51,946 nucleotides of DNA from Pseudomonadota bacterium (GCA_036339585.1 JAYZAS010000004.1:1-51946); one strand, 5' to 3'; numbered from the stretch's first letter, positions 1 through 9,957 are shown. The notes: generated from the letters alone by a model not told the origin. Numbers and translations are program-made.

Positions 1-2
1 TG

Positions 3-2570
3 GCCCTTAAAGAGCTTGATAATGAAGAATCTCGGATCTCAGAAGCTAGTGCTGAGATCTCCCGCCGGCTTGATCAAATTGAAAGAGATTTAGCTCGTGA
101 AAATGATCTTGCGAAGGAAGCAGCTGAAACCATTGCTCGGCTTGAAACAGAACGCTCAAGCCTTGAATCTAACAAAATTGAAGAGGCAAGAGCGATAGAG
201 GCCGCACAAGCAGCACTCTTAGGGGCCCGTGAAGCCTTGATGACGGAGGAAACTAAGCTAGCCACGGTCACTACACAGATCACAGCTGCTGAGGCAAAAA
301 AAACAACAATCACAGCTCGAGCGAACGAACTTGCAGAACGAGGGCTACGTTTAAAGGCTAGGGTGCGGGAAATTGACAGTGAACGTGAGAAACTTACGGG
401 AAAAATCAGTACAGACCAGCGACTTGCCGAGGCAGAGCGCAACGTTGCTAATTTTGAGTCGCAACTGGCGACAGCTCGAGAAAACCTGAAAAAGGCAGAA
501 GAGGGACGCTTGCAGGCAGAAAAACAGGAAAATTCAGCGAGGGCTAAAGCAGCTGAAAAACAGGCTTCCAAAAATGAGATTGCCGCAGAAATTAAAGCTT
601 TAACAGGGATTCTTGGCGAACCCGATAGTGACCTATTTCCTCCACTAATCGATGCGCTAGAAGTTACAACAGGCTTTGAGACAGCGCTCGCAACTGCTCT
701 TGGAGAGGATCTAACAGCCCCGATCGATGAGGCAGCAGAGCGACATTGGGCTTCACTCGGCCCTTTGCCTGATAAAGCAGCGCTACCGGCCAACATCCGC
801 CCCTTATCTGACTTTGTAAAGGGCCCCCCTGCACTTGAGAGAAGGCTTTCCAGCATTGGAGTTGTCTCAAGTGACATGAATGGAATGATCTTGCGGAAAC
901 AGCTTAAACCTGGCCAATGGCTTGTTTCAAAATCTGGCGAGTTTTGGCGATGGGATGGATTTACCGTTGCTGCAGGGGTGCCAAGTGCTGCCGCTACCCG
1001 ACTTAGTCAACGCAACAGGTTAGACGCACTCAATGGATCATTCAAAACCGCAGACACTAATCTTCAAACTGCTAAGACAGCTCATGAGATGTCTATTAAA
1101 GTTCTGGCTGAGGCGAGCAACAATGAAAAAGAATCACGACAAATGGTTGAGGTTTCTATCGGCCAGCTTGACGGTGCGCGTGACTCACGCACTAGTTTGT
1201 TAAGCGAGTCCAGTGGTGCAGCAATTAGGCTTGCCTCATTAGAAGAAGCCTCGGCAGAAGCTAAAAATGACTTAGCACAAACTCAAAAGCTGGAGACCGA
1301 AGTTGCCGACGCGTTAGATGCTGCATCAACGCCGCTACAATTAAAATCCTCAATCGACAAATTACATGAAACTGTTAATGAGTGCAAAAACCTAGTGTCA
1401 GAATGTCAAATAAAATACAATCGACTCGAAACACAATATCAATTGCGGCGCGAGGGCGTGACCACAAATGAAAAAGAGCTTTCTTCCTGGCGCGAACGAA
1501 CTTTGGAAGCGACAGAAAGGCTCGATGATTTGCTTAAACGGCAAAAGGACATACAGAATCAGGCACAAACTTTATCTGAAAGACCGTCTGAAATAGCAAG
1601 AAAACGGCAAGATTTACTTGAATTAATTAGAACATCGGAAGAGGCGCAATCAACGGCTTCTGATGAGCTCACAAAAGGGGAAATGGAACAAACCGATGCA
1701 GATCGCGAATCCCAGGCAGCTGAAGCGGCGCTTAGCGACACCCGCGAAGAAATGGTTCGGCAGCAAGGCTTCGTCGAGCAAGCTAGCCAAGATTGTAAAA
1801 TTGTAGTTGAACGGATAAGAGAAAAACTTGGGTGTCTACCTGAAGAAGCGCTGGGGCGGGCGGGCCTTGAGTCAACTACAGAGCTGCCAGAGCGAGAAAC
1901 GGTGGAAACAGATATCAGTAAACTCTTGCGTTCAAGAGACGCTATCGGCCCCGTTAATCTTCGAGCAGAAACTGAATTAGAGGACATTAACGAACGAATT
2001 GAAGCCATGGGGTCGGAGCGCGAAGATTTGCTATCGGCCATAGCCCGCCTGCGCCACGGGATATCGTCCCTTAACAAAGAAGGTCGTGCGCGCCTTCTTG
2101 AGGCCTTCGATGAAGTCAAAACACATTTTGAGGATCTTTTTGTAAGGTTGTTTGGCGGCGGGCGAGCTTTTATTCAGCTAACAGAAGCAGATGATCCCTT
2201 GGAAGCAGGTCTGGAGATCATGACAAGCCCCCCTGGTAAAAAATTACAGGTAATGTCGCTTCTTTCTGGAGGAGAGCAAGCGTTAACCGCATTAGCTTTG
2301 CTTTTTGCCGTCTTCCTAACCAATCCTGCGCCCATATGCGTACTAGATGAGGTAGACGCTCCCCTTGATGATGCAAACGTAGATCGATTTTGTACAATGC
2401 TTGAAGAAATAGCGCGCTCCGGCACAACTCGATTTCTCTGTGTTACCCATCACAGAATGACTATGGCGCGAATGGATCGCTTATTCGGCGTCACCATGGG
2501 AGAACGTGGCGTCAGTCAGCTTGTTTCAGTCGACCTTGGTGGTGCTCAGAAGATTCGCGATAGCGCATGA
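3..2570 (+). CDS. smc: Chromosome segregation ATPase SMC (5'-truncated)
   Basis: SMC ATPase that with ScpA/ScpB organises and segregates the chromosome. The frame is open from the first bases of the window, so the N-terminal Walker A head lies outside; about 855 residues are visible. In order: a long Glu/Ala/Arg-rich coiled coil, a globular hinge encoded around 590-1010 (glycine-rich, with repeated hydrophobic stretches), a second coiled coil, then the C-terminal head with the ABC signature LSGGEQ (about 2265), Walker B ICVLDEVDAPLDD (about 2335-2375) and a THH H-loop. The gene lies 182 bases upstream of the F0 ATPase operon, an arrangement seen in other alphaproteobacteria. Family assignment is secure; the start is unseen. 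Confidence 0.96.
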   Translation, partial: ALKELDNEESRISEASAEISRRLDQIERDLARENDLAKEAAETIARLETERSSLESNKIEEARAIEAAQAALLGAREALMTEETKLATVTTQITAAEAKKTTITARANELAERGLRLKARVREIDSEREKLTGKISTDQRLAEAERNVANFESQLATARENLKKAEEGRLQAEKQENSARAKAAEKQASKNEIAAEIKALTGILGEPDSDLFPPLIDALEVTTGFETALATALGEDLTAPIDEAAERHWASLGPLPDKAALPANIRPLSDFVKGPPALERRLSSIGVVSSDMNGMILRKQLKPGQWLVSKSGEFWRWDGFTVAAGVPSAAATRLSQRNRLDALNGSFKTADTNLQTAKTAHEMSIKVLAEASNNEKESRQMVEVSIGQLDGARDSRTSLLSESSGAAIRLASLEEASAEAKNDLAQTQKLETEVADALDAASTPLQLKSSIDKLHETVNECKNLVSECQIKYNRLETQYQLRREGVTTNEKELSSWRERTLEATERLDDLLKRQKDIQNQAQTLSERPSEIARKRQDLLELIRTSEEAQSTASDELTKGEMEQTDADRESQAAEAALSDTREEMVRQQGFVEQASQDCKIVVERIREKLGCLPEEALGRAGLESTTELPERETVETDISKLLRSRDAIGPVNLRAETELEDINERIEAMGSEREDLLSAIARLRHGISSLNKEGRARLLEAFDEVKTHFEDLFVRLFGGGRAFIQLTEADDPLEAGLEIMTSPPGKKLQVMSLLSGGEQALTALALLFAVFLTNPAPICVLDEVDAPLDDANVDRFCTMLEEIARSGTTRFLCVTHHRMTMARMDRLFGVTMGERGVSQLVSVDLGGAQKIRDSA

Positions 2571-2633
2571 TGCATGAAGCATTGCACAAGGTTTTTTGGC
2601 CAGGAGTGCGTTGTTTCACCACATCCCACTGCC

Positions 2634-2662
2634 TTGACAGGGCACTGTGTGGCTTTTATCGT
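2634..2662 (+). promoter_or_regulatory. Putative sigma70-type promoter of the F0 operon
   Basis: TTGACA (2634-2639), a 17-base spacer, then TATCGT (2657-2662), lying about 90 bases upstream of atpI in the 182-base gap after smc. The -35 box is a perfect consensus match and the -10 matches 4 of 6. This is a pattern match only; no transcript data are available. Confidence 0.4.
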
Positions 2663-2752
2663 TTAGGTTAATGATGTTATTTTGGGTGTCTGGCAGGGTA
2701 ATGTTTAGGGAAGTTCTGTTTGCGATGTTGATTTCATAAAGGTGTTGGGCCC

Positions 2753-3115
2753 ATGTTGAGCAATCAGTCTAAAACGCCATTAGAGGAATTGGACACAAAG
2801 CTTAAGAAGGTGAATGCTAGGAAACACGATCAGCGCAAAGGAGTGCGCAGTGACGAAGGATTTGGTGTTGCAATACGAATTGGAGTAGACATAGTCGCAG
2901 CTTTAGCTGTAGGGGTAGGGATTGGGTTATTTTTAGATAATTGGTTAAACACAAAACCTTGGATGTTAATTTTATTTTTTATACTTGGATCAGCAGCTGG
3001 ACTTCTCAACGTATTCCGTTCCATCAGCGGTCATGGGTATGCAGCAGGGTATATTAGTGCCCAACCAAACAACGAGTTAAACAGTAAATCTAATAGACAT
3101 TTAGGAAGTGGTTAA
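2753..3115 (+). CDS. atpI: AtpZ/AtpI-family F0F1 ATP synthase assembly protein
   Basis: Small membrane protein (120 aa) of the AtpI/AtpZ family, thought to help assemble the c-ring or supply Mg2+ to the ATP synthase. A charged N-terminus (about residues 1-40, rich in Lys/Arg/Glu) is followed by two transmembrane helices (about 42-65 and 72-93), the second with the GSAAGLLNVFR signature usual for the family. An AAAGGTG ribosome site lies about 8 bases before the ATG. It is the first gene of a tight F0 operon; atpB starts two bases after its stop. Confidence 0.9.
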   Translation: MLSNQSKTPLEELDTKLKKVNARKHDQRKGVRSDEGFGVAIRIGVDIVAALAVGVGIGLFLDNWLNTKPWMLILFFILGSAAGLLNVFRSISGHGYAAGYISAQPNNELNSKSNRHLGSG

Positions 3116-3117
3116 CG

Positions 3118-3855
3118 ATGGCCGACGGCAAAGAACAAAGCCCACTTGCACAATTTGAAATTAAGCCATTAATAGAGCTTGAACTTGGCGGTTTTGATAT
3201 ATCGTATACCAATTCAGCTCTGTTTATGACTATTACCTTTTTTCTGATTACAGGATTTCTATTGTTGGGTACACGTAGACGTGCATCCGTTCCTAGTCGC
3301 CTTCAGGTAATGGTTGAGTTATCTTATGAATTCATAGCCGGACTAATTCGTGACACAATTGGGGCAGAGGGGCGCAAGTATTTTCCTTTTATATTTAGCG
3401 TTTTCATGTTTGTTCTGGTCGGCAATCTTCTCGGCATGACACCATATAGTTTTACATTCACAAGTCATATAATTGTAACTTTTGCTCTAGCGTTTGCAAT
3501 ATTTTCTGGCGTTACAATCCTTGGCTTTTGTAAACATGGCATGCATTTTTTTAGTTTTTTCTTGCCTCCTGGAACCCCTTGGATGATGGCGCCGTTACTT
3601 GTTCCTATTGAAGTAATTTCCTATCTGTCACGGCCGATAAGTTTGTCAGTGCGCCTTTTCGCCAACATGCTGGCTGGACATACTTTGCTTAAAGTTATTG
3701 CCAGCTTTATTGGAGTGTTGGGAGTCTATGGTGTTCTTCCACTTGCACTTGTTACCGCACTAACCGGACTTGAAATTTTGATTGCTTTTTTACAGGCATA
3801 CGTTTTTGCCATACTTACCTGTCTTTACATCAACGACGCTCTAAAGTTGCATTAA
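3118..3855 (+). CDS. atpB: ATP synthase F0 subunit a
   Basis: Integral membrane subunit a (245 aa) forming the two proton half-channels beside the c-ring. Several hydrophobic helices are visible. The diagnostic helix carries SLSVRLFANMLAGH with the essential stator arginine at about residue 179, and the C-terminal helix contains LIAFLQAYVFAIL, typical of bacterial a subunits. Length is normal for alphaproteobacteria (about 240-250). The start ATG lies directly after the atpI stop, which suggests translational coupling. Confidence 0.97.
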   Translation: MADGKEQSPLAQFEIKPLIELELGGFDISYTNSALFMTITFFLITGFLLLGTRRRASVPSRLQVMVELSYEFIAGLIRDTIGAEGRKYFPFIFSVFMFVLVGNLLGMTPYSFTFTSHIIVTFALAFAIFSGVTILGFCKHGMHFFSFFLPPGTPWMMAPLLVPIEVISYLSRPISLSVRLFANMLAGHTLLKVIASFIGVLGVYGVLPLALVTALTGLEILIAFLQAYVFAILTCLYINDALKLH

Positions 3856-3929
3856 TGAATTCAATATTGGGGTTACCGCCTCTAACAATAAATCTTACAC
3901 TCAACTTCTAATCGAAAAGGAATAAACTC

Positions 3930-4154
3930 ATGGATATTGAAGCCGCAAAACTCATTGGCGCCGGCCTTGCCGTGATTGGAATGGTCGGCTCGGGGATCGG
4001 TATAGGCAACGTATTTTCGTCTTTCATCTTGGCTGTTGGACGCAATCCAGCCGCTAGGAATGAAGTGTTTACAATGACCATGCTTGGGTTTGCACTGGTG
4101 GAAGCAATAGCACTTTTCGCCCTTGTGATTGCTTTGCTCATTCTGTTTAAGTAA
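3930..4154 (+). CDS. atpE: ATP synthase F0 subunit c
   Basis: Proteolipid c subunit (74 aa), the monomer of the rotating ring. It is a hairpin of two helices: helix 1 with the glycine pattern GSGIGIG (residues 20-26), the polar loop RNP at 38-40 that contacts F1, and helix 2 with the proton-carrying carboxylate Glu58 ([11 protein letters not shown]). The glycine pattern has no feature pointing to Na+ coupling beyond the conserved Glu. A good AAAAGGA ribosome site sits 8 bases upstream, fitting the high copy number needed for this subunit. A 74-base gap separates it from atpB. Confidence 0.97.
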   Translation: MDIEAAKLIGAGLAVIGMVGSGIGIGNVFSSFILAVGRNPAARNEVFTMTMLGFALVEAIALFALVIALLILFK

Positions 4155-4189
4155 TGCCGGTTCAATTAGCTAAAGAAGGCGAATGAGCC

Positions 4190-4681
4190 ATGCCTCAACT
4201 TGATCCAACTTACTATCCAACACAACTATTTTGGCTGGTTGTTGTATTTAGTCTCTTATTCGTCGTTTTATGGAAGATTGCTCTGCCCAGGATATCGCGT
4301 ATCCGTGAAGTCCGACAGTCAAAAATTGAAGCTGATTTGGAAAAAGCTAGGGCTGTCAAGATTGAGGCAGAAAGTGTTCTACAGGCCTATGAAAAATTAC
4401 TTGCCAAGGCCACTGCAGAAGCACAAGAGATCAACCATAAAGTATTTGATGAAGTGTCCACTGAACGAGCAAGGCGTCTAGATGAGGTAGCTCAATCAAT
4501 CATAAAACGTGTCCAAGAGGCCGAGGCTACAATCTCTGAAGAAGAGCGGCGCGCTACCATCGAAGTGAATTCTCTTTCGGCTGATTTAGTAGGTTTAGCG
4601 ACTGAAAAATTAGGCTGCGGGGAGACATCAGATAAAAATGCTGCCGCAGCTATAGAGGCAGCTTTAGTGAGGATGAAATAA
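4190..4681 (+). CDS. atpF2: ATP synthase F0 subunit b' (first b-type stalk subunit)
   Basis: 163-aa peripheral-stalk subunit: one N-terminal membrane helix (about residues 12-30, LFWLVVVFSLLFVVLWKIAL) and a long charged alpha-helix (about 35-160) rich in Lys, Glu and Ala. Alphaproteobacteria and phototrophs carry two diverged b genes; position directly after atpE identifies this one as b'. It overlaps the start of the next b gene by one base (TAATG), so the two are probably made in equal amounts. Confidence 0.92.
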   Translation: MPQLDPTYYPTQLFWLVVVFSLLFVVLWKIALPRISRIREVRQSKIEADLEKARAVKIEAESVLQAYEKLLAKATAEAQEINHKVFDEVSTERARRLDEVAQSIIKRVQEAEATISEEERRATIEVNSLSADLVGLATEKLGCGETSDKNAAAAIEAALVRMK

Positions 4682-5160
4682 TGAATTTAGACCCAACTGC
4701 TTGGGTTGCAGTTTCCTTTTTTCTGTTTGTTCTTGCTGTTTTTAAACCAGCCAAAAAAGCTGTATTGAATGGTCTCGATAAAAAGATTGATCAAATCAAA
4801 ACAGAAATTGAGGAAGCTCAAGGGCTACGTGAAGAGGCCGAAGCCCTTCTTGCGAGTTATCACCGTAAACAGCGAGAGGCTCTGCAAGAAGCAGAAACTA
4901 TTGTTTCTCGTGCCCAAGATGATGCCGCCAAGCTCCGCAGAGAAGCTGAGATTAGTATCGAGGCGGCCTTAAGACGCCAAGAAGAACTTGCAACTGAAAA
5001 AATATCACAATTAGAGGCTGCGGCTATATCGAGAATTCAGAATATGGCAGTCGATCTTGCGATAGACGCAACAACAAAGGTTTTAGGGGATCGTCTCACT
5101 GGAAAACAAGGTAAGGAGCTAGCTGAAAAGTCAATTGCTGACCTCGGTAAGAGGTTTTAA
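4681..5160 (+). CDS. atpF: ATP synthase F0 subunit b
   Basis: 159-aa second b-type stalk subunit. One N-terminal membrane helix (about residues 5-22) is followed by a long amphipathic helix with many Glu/Arg/Ala heptads, and the C-terminal part (about 120-159, with ATTKVLGDRLTGKQ) is the region that contacts subunit delta. It overlaps atpF' by one base and closes the F0 operon. The F1 genes (atpHAGDC) are not here, as in many alphaproteobacteria where F0 and F1 form separate operons. Confidence 0.93.
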   Translation: MNLDPTAWVAVSFFLFVLAVFKPAKKAVLNGLDKKIDQIKTEIEEAQGLREEAEALLASYHRKQREALQEAETIVSRAQDDAAKLRREAEISIEAALRRQEELATEKISQLEAAAISRIQNMAVDLAIDATTKVLGDRLTGKQGKELAEKSIADLGKRF

Positions 5161-5256
5161 GCAAATCGGCAGCATCTCCTTTGCTTCCTGTCCAATCCCG
5201 AGACTTCTTTCATCAGACATGGATTAAACCTAACTCTCATCTCTTAATTGCCCAGC

Positions 5257-8127
5257 CTATTCGGCAGCATCTTTATAAGCTTCGAGTGGTAGACAACTAC
5301 AAACTAAATTGCGGTCACCGTATACTTGATCAACGCGATTAACCGCAGGCCAAAATTTTTCGCTCAAAGGAGCTGAAGTTGGGAAGAGAGCTAGCTCAAT
5401 AGAATAACAGTTATCCCAGCCCGATATGTCAGCAGCTGTGTGCGGCGCATTAACCAGCGGATTATCATCCCTGGGCAGCTTCCCGGATATGATTTGATCA
5501 ATTTCACGACGTATTCCGATCATAGCTTCACAGAACCTATCAAGCTCTGTCTTCGACTCACTCTCCGTAGGCTCGATCATTAAGGTGCCAGGCACTGGAA
5601 ATGACATTGTCGGTGCATGGAACCCATAATCCATTAGTCTCTTTGCTATATCATCAACTGTAATCCCAGCAGTTTCCTTAAATTGCCTTACGTCAATTAT
5701 GCATTCATGTGCAACAAACCCGTTTGGCCCAGTATACAGGACCGGGAAATGAGGACTTAACCGCTGCGCTACGTAATTTGCATTTAAAATCGCCACCTCC
5801 GTCGCCTTTTTTAATCCGTTGTGCCCCATCATCGCTATATATGCCCATGAAATTGGCAATATCCCCGCACTTCCCCAAGGTGCTGCGGTGACGGCTTGAG
5901 ATTGCAACTTATGAGGGTGCCCAGGCAAGTAAGAAGCAAGGTGCTTACCAACGCCAATAGGTCCTACGCCAGGTCCACCTCCACCATGAGGAATACAAAA
6001 AGTTTTGTGGAGATTTACATGGGCAATATCTGGCCCAAAGTGCCCCGGCCGAGCAACACCAACGAGGGCATTAAGATTAGCTCCGTCCATGTATACCTGC
6101 CCACCATGATCATGAACAATGTGACATACTTCGCTAATAGCAAATTCAAAAACCCCGTGAGTTGAAGGGTACGTTACCATCAACGCCGCTAAGCACTCGC
6201 TGTACTCTTCAGCTTTTCTCGTTAGATCTACTAAATCTATGTTACCGGCGGAGTCGCAATCGATCACGACAACTTTCATTCCTGCCAACACTGCACTTGC
6301 AGGGTTAGTACCATGAGCGGAACTAGGAATTAGGCAGATATCACGTTGAGGGTTCCCATTAGCCTCATGATATGCGCGGATTGCTAGTAACCCAGCATAT
6401 TCTCCTTGGCTTCCCGCATTGGGCTGCAATGAAAACGAATGAAAGCCTGTAATCCGGCAAAGCATATCGATTAGGCTATCTGTCAAAACCTGGTAACCTT
6501 TGGTCTGTTCTTCTGGTGCAAATGGGTGAATAGAGCTAAACTCTTTCCAAGTAATTGGCATCATCTCAGCAGTTGCATTTAACTTCATAGTGCAGGAGCC
6601 AAGCGGTATCATGGCTTTGTCGAGCGCCATATCTTTAGCCTGAAGTCGATGCAAATATCGCAACATTTCAGTCTCAGAGTGATATTTGTGAAAAATTGGA
6701 TGGTTGAGCACTGGTCCGTGGCGCCGTAAATTATCGGGGATGGCGTCAACAACATCGTCCTCTATCAGATTGAAATCCAGCCTATCACCGTTAACAGGGT
6801 CAAACACCCTCCAAAGAACTTCAATGTCACCGCGGGTGGTAGTTTCATCGACGGCTATACCAATTTTACCAGCCTCTATTTTCCGTAAATTTATTCCTTC
6901 TGATGCCGCATCGGCAACAATTTTGTCGGCATCGTCCGTAATCACTGAAAGAGTGTCAAAGTAGGCGTTGTTTGACAGATTGAAGCCGATTTTACTCAAC
7001 CCAAAAGCTAGTGTTGTAGTGAGCCGGTGCACGCGCTCTGCGATTTTTTTCAATCGTATAGGTCCATGGTAAACTGCATAGAGACCCGCCATCACTGCCA
7101 ACAATACCTGTGCCGTACATATATTGCTAGTAGCCTTATCCCGTCGAATATGTTGTTCCCTTGTCTGCAGGGACAGCCTGAGCGCTGTATTGCCCTTTGT
7201 ATCAACTGACACCCCTACTAAGCGCCCGGGCAAAGAGCGTTTTAGGGCATCTGAGGTTGCAAAAAAAGCTGCGTGTGGTCCCCCGCAGCCCATCGGCACT
7301 CCAAACCGCTGAGCGCTACCGAAAACTAAATCTGCGCCCCAATCGCCCGGTGGCTGTAGCAGCATCAAACTCAAAAGATCCGTTGCAACAGCAACGAAGG
7401 TATTATTGTTGTGGGCCTCTGCTACCAGTGACGAGTAATCATTTACGGCACCATCTGTGGTCGGATATTGCAGCAATACACCAAACAGATCCTCAAATTT
7501 TAACTCTGAAAAAGGATCACCAATTTTCAACTCAATCCCTAGTGGTGCGGCCCTCGTCTTCAAAACGTTAATGGTTTGTGGATGACAGTTTGCTGAGACA
7601 AAAAAGCAGTTACACTTCTTTTTCGATAACTTATTGAGCAATGTCATCGCCTCTGCCGCTGCTGACGCCTCATCAAGTAGAGAAGCATTAGCTATGCTCA
7701 TTCCAGTAAGCTCAGAGACCATGGTCTGGAAATTTAACACTGCTTCCAATCGGCCTTGGCTTATCTCTGGTTGATATGGAGTGTAAGCAGTATACCAACC
7801 CGGATTTTCGAGAACGTTTCTGACTATTACATTCGGGGTGACCGTATCGTAGTAACCGCAACCTATCATAGAGCGCATGACTTTGTTTGATTTTGCTATA
7901 TCACGAAGCCTCTCAATTACCTCTTTTTCTCCCCTTGAAGAGGGTAATTTAAGTGCACTTGTATCCCGAATGGAGTCGGGCACGATCTTTTCCATCAACT
8001 CTTCCAGCGATCTTACCTTCAGCTCGCCCAACATTTGCTGTATCTCAATGTCCCTCGGACCAATATGCCGACTGATAAAGTCGTCACGTTGCTCTAATTC
8101 TTCTAGAGTTATCTTACCCTGTGTCAT
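5257..8127 (-). CDS. gcvP: Glycine dehydrogenase (decarboxylating), P protein, single chain
   Basis: PLP-dependent P protein of the glycine cleavage system: decarboxylates glycine and passes the aminomethyl group to lipoyl-GcvH. It is the fused form of about 956 aa rather than the split GcvPA/PB. The N-terminal ISRHIGP motif, the mid-protein GSCTMKLNA motif and the PLP lysine in NLHKTF (Lys708 with this start, close to the E. coli position) are present, followed by the glycine-rich loop [11 protein letters not shown]. Three in-frame starts are possible: TTG at 8151 (overlapping gcvH), ATG at 8145 preceded by GGAGGG, and ATG at 8127 preceded by AGAGGTGA. The last is chosen because its ribosome site is excellent and its N-terminus matches the family. 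It is the last gene of gcvT-gcvH-gcvP. Confidence 0.96.
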   Translation of the reverse strand: MTQGKITLEELEQRDDFISRHIGPRDIEIQQMLGELKVRSLEELMEKIVPDSIRDTSALKLPSSRGEKEVIERLRDIAKSNKVMRSMIGCGYYDTVTPNVIVRNVLENPGWYTAYTPYQPEISQGRLEAVLNFQTMVSELTGMSIANASLLDEASAAAEAMTLLNKLSKKKCNCFFVSANCHPQTINVLKTRAAPLGIELKIGDPFSELKFEDLFGVLLQYPTTDGAVNDYSSLVAEAHNNNTFVAVATDLLSLMLLQPPGDWGADLVFGSAQRFGVPMGCGGPHAAFFATSDALKRSLPGRLVGVSVDTKGNTALRLSLQTREQHIRRDKATSNICTAQVLLAVMAGLYAVYHGPIRLKKIAERVHRLTTTLAFGLSKIGFNLSNNAYFDTLSVITDDADKIVADAASEGINLRKIEAGKIGIAVDETTTRGDIEVLWRVFDPVNGDRLDFNLIEDDVVDAIPDNLRRHGPVLNHPIFHKYHSETEMLRYLHRLQAKDMALDKAMIPLGSCTMKLNATAEMMPITWKEFSSIHPFAPEEQTKGYQVLTDSLIDMLCRITGFHSFSLQPNAGSQGEYAGLLAIRAYHEANGNPQRDICLIPSSAHGTNPASAVLAGMKVVVIDCDSAGNIDLVDLTRKAEEYSECLAALMVTYPSTHGVFEFAISEVCHIVHDHGGQVYMDGANLNALVGVARPGHFGPDIAHVNLHKTFCIPHGGGGPGVGPIGVGKHLASYLPGHPHKLQSQAVTAAPWGSAGILPISWAYIAMMGHNGLKKATEVAILNANYVAQRLSPHFPVLYTGPNGFVAHECIIDVRQFKETAGITVDDIAKRLMDYGFHAPTMSFPVPGTLMIEPTESESKTELDRFCEAMIGIRREIDQIISGKLPRDDNPLVNAPHTAADISGWDNCYSIELALFPTSAPLSEKFWPAVNRVDQVYGDRNLVCSCLPLEAYKDAAE

Positions 8128-8147
8128 TTCATCACCTCTAGGCATTA

Positions 8148-8525
8148 TCAACCCTCCTCCGCAGCAAATGCGTCGTAAGCAGCACTATCCATTAAACCAT
8201 CTAGTTCAGTTGTGTCCGAAAGCCTAATTTTAAAGAACCATGCTCCTCCATGTGGATCACTATTTACAGTTTCCGGAGCACTGTCTAATGCGGCATTGAC
8301 TTCAAAAACTTCCCCTGAAACTGGAGTATACACTTCCGCTGCTGCCTTCACCGACTCAACCACAGCAACTTCATCCCCCTTAGCTACTGTCTTCCCGACT
8401 ACCGGCAATTCTACAAACACCACATCTCCTAGTTGCTGCTGAGCAAAGCTGGTAATACCAATCGTCGCAATTTCTCCATCTATGGTAAGCCATTCATGGT
8501 CTTTGCTATATTTTACGTCTGTCAT
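8148..8525 (-). CDS. gcvH: Glycine cleavage system H protein (lipoyl carrier)
   Basis: 125-aa lipoyl-domain protein that carries the aminomethyl group from GcvP to GcvT. The lipoylated lysine is Lys60 in [13 protein letters not shown], with the conserved N-terminal KYSKDHEW and the hinge [20 protein letters not shown] nine bases further upstream is in frame, but the ATG at 8525 has a GGAGG site at good distance and gives the normal length. The stop overlaps the possible upstream starts of gcvP; gcvT ends 22 bases upstream. Confidence 0.96.
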   Translation of the reverse strand: MTDVKYSKDHEWLTIDGEIATIGITSFAQQQLGDVVFVELPVVGKTVAKGDEVAVVESVKAAAEVYTPVSGEVFEVNAALDSAPETVNSDPHGGAWFFKIRLSDTTELDGLMDSAAYDAFAAEEG

Positions 8526-8547
8526 GATTCTCAACCTCCACTAGTCA

Positions 8548-9666
8548 TCAATTTGTAACCCTAAAATAATGTGTCTGAACCATTGGAATCGGCACAACAG
8601 TAGCAGATATAGTTTTACCGCGAAGTTCTGCGAACAAATTTGTGCCGATTGCGGAATATGAAGATGACACGTAACCCATCGCTACGGGAGCTCCCAGTGT
8701 GGGGCTAAAACTCCCACTTGTAACAATGCCTACTTCAACGCCAGCTGAGTCTCTTAATTGAGTATTTCCTCTTAGAGGTGCTCGGCCTTCTGGTGCTAGC
8801 CCGACCCGCTTACGTTTGGTCCCAGAGGCAAGCTGTTCTAAAACAACATCCGCTCCAATGAAATCACCGGAATTACGTCGGCGAACCCCTATTGACCATT
8901 CTAAATTAGCCTCGACGGGGGTGGTCGACGCATCGAGGTCTTGGCCATAAAGGCACAGCCCAGCTTCTAAGCGAAGTGAGTCGCGAGCGCCAAGGCCAGC
9001 CAATTGTACCTCCTTATCACCAAGCAAACGTTCGGCTACCCTCTCTGCACTTTCGCCCTCAACAGAAATCTCGAAGCCATCTTCCCCCGTATAACCTGAT
9101 CTACTAATTACTACTTCAACCCCAAAAAGGACCGCATGGCGGCGCGTCATAAAACCAAATTGACCGAAGTCTATATCACAATGTCTTTTGAGCACTTGTG
9201 CTGTTTTAGGCCCTTGCAAAGCGAGGAGCGCTTGTTTTTTTAGGTAATGAAGATCACAACCTTCCGGGAGATGCTCTTTCAAGTGTTTTATATCAGAATT
9301 CTTACAAGCGGCATTCACGACGAGGCCTAGCCGATCGCCATTATTAGAGATCAAAAGATCATCGAGAATCCCACCCTTATCATTAGTAAATTGACTGTAG
9401 CAAACTTGCCCCTTTTCCAGACCACCCACATCCGCAGGAACCAGTTTCTCAAGTACTGCTGCACGGTTTTCTCCAGAAACCTCAAGTTGACCCATATGCG
9501 AAACGTCAAACAATCCAGCAGCATTGCGGGTATGTAGATGCTCTTTGACAATCCCACCCTGATATTGAAGGGGTAATGAATACCCTGCAAAAGAAACCAT
9601 GCGACCGCCGTTTGCTACATGCAGGTTATGCAACGGTGTCTTTGAAAGTAATTTATCCTCTGCCAC
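8548..9666 (-). CDS. gcvT: Aminomethyltransferase (glycine cleavage T protein)
   Basis: Folate-dependent T protein: releases ammonia from aminomethyl-GcvH and makes 5,10-methylene-THF. The N-terminal KTPLHNLHV..GGRMVSFAGY and the FDVSHMGQ motif are diagnostic, as is SRSGYTGEDGFEI. No ATG is available upstream of the conserved part. A GTG at 9702 would give 384 aa but has no ribosome site; GTG at 9666 has GGAG nine bases upstream and gives 372 aa, near the family norm. It is the first gene of the operon and is controlled by the glycine riboswitch immediately upstream. Confidence 0.95.
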   Translation of the reverse strand: MAEDKLLSKTPLHNLHVANGGRMVSFAGYSLPLQYQGGIVKEHLHTRNAAGLFDVSHMGQLEVSGENRAAVLEKLVPADVGGLEKGQVCYSQFTNDKGGILDDLLISNNGDRLGLVVNAACKNSDIKHLKEHLPEGCDLHYLKKQALLALQGPKTAQVLKRHCDIDFGQFGFMTRRHAVLFGVEVVISRSGYTGEDGFEISVEGESAERVAERLLGDKEVQLAGLGARDSLRLEAGLCLYGQDLDASTTPVEANLEWSIGVRRRNSGDFIGADVVLEQLASGTKRKRVGLAPEGRAPLRGNTQLRDSAGVEVGIVTSGSFSPTLGAPVAMGYVSSSYSAIGTNLFAELRGKTISATVVPIPMVQTHYFRVTN

Positions 9667-9700
9667 TGACCGAGTCTCCGTTAACAAACCGAGAGCACTC
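9667..9700 (-). promoter_or_regulatory. gcvT ribosome-binding site with possible sequestering hairpin
   Basis: On the minus strand the GGAG site (9679-9676) precedes the GTG start by nine bases. The upstream TCTC (9694-9691) can pair with the GAGA that overlaps this site across a 12-base loop. Only 54 bases lie between the riboswitch and the start, and no U-tract terminator is seen there, so control of translation initiation is more likely than control of termination. The pairing is short, so this is an inference. Confidence 0.35.
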
Positions 9701-9720
9701 ACCCCAAATTATGAGCGCCA

Positions 9721-9904
9721 CCCATCTCTGTCACGGAACCTGAGAGTATCACCGGCAACTACCGATTTACCCCTTCGGTGAGGTGCACCTGTATGAGCAC
9801 ACCTTCTTTCCAGAGGCCCCTCACCTAACGGTCCTTTTGCCTGAGAGATTCCCGAGTAGGTTGCTCCTTCGGCGCCGACACACTCTAATCGTCGGTCTCT
9901 CCCG
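9721..9904 (-). promoter_or_regulatory. Tandem glycine riboswitch
   Basis: Read on the minus strand, two glycine aptamers follow each other. Aptamer 1 (about 9904-9830) has GGGAGAGACC, GCCGAAGGAGCAA, then TCTCAGGCAAAAGGACC. Aptamer 2 (about 9829-9721) has CCTCTGGAAAG, CACCGAAGGGGTAA, then CTCTCAGGTTCCGTGACAGAG. These are the conserved blocks of the gcvT-type class. Such elements usually switch glycine cleavage on when glycine is plentiful. It lies directly ahead of gcvT-gcvH-gcvP, the expected regulon. Confidence 0.95.
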
Positions 9905-9928
9905 CTAGGGTCGCAGGGTATTTTTTAT

Positions 9929-9957
9929 AATGTAACGACACCCGTCCAGTAACGCAA
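9929..9957 (-). promoter_or_regulatory. Candidate promoter for the riboswitch-gcv transcript
   Basis: Minus-strand TTGCGT (9957-9952), 17 bases, then TACATT (9934-9929), just ahead of an AT-rich stretch, with transcription expected to begin around 9920, about 15 bases before the riboswitch. Each box matches 4 of 6. An overlapping TATAAA is an alternative -10. Weak evidence, mostly from position. Confidence 0.3.

Noticed and set aside
74-877. Long open frame antisense to smc
   Set aside because: It lies wholly within smc on the other strand; the product is a Ser/Ala/Arg-rich mirror of the coiled coil with no family match.
7197-7571. Open frame on the plus strand within gcvP
   Set aside because: Antisense shadow of a certain gene; no ribosome site or recognisable domain.
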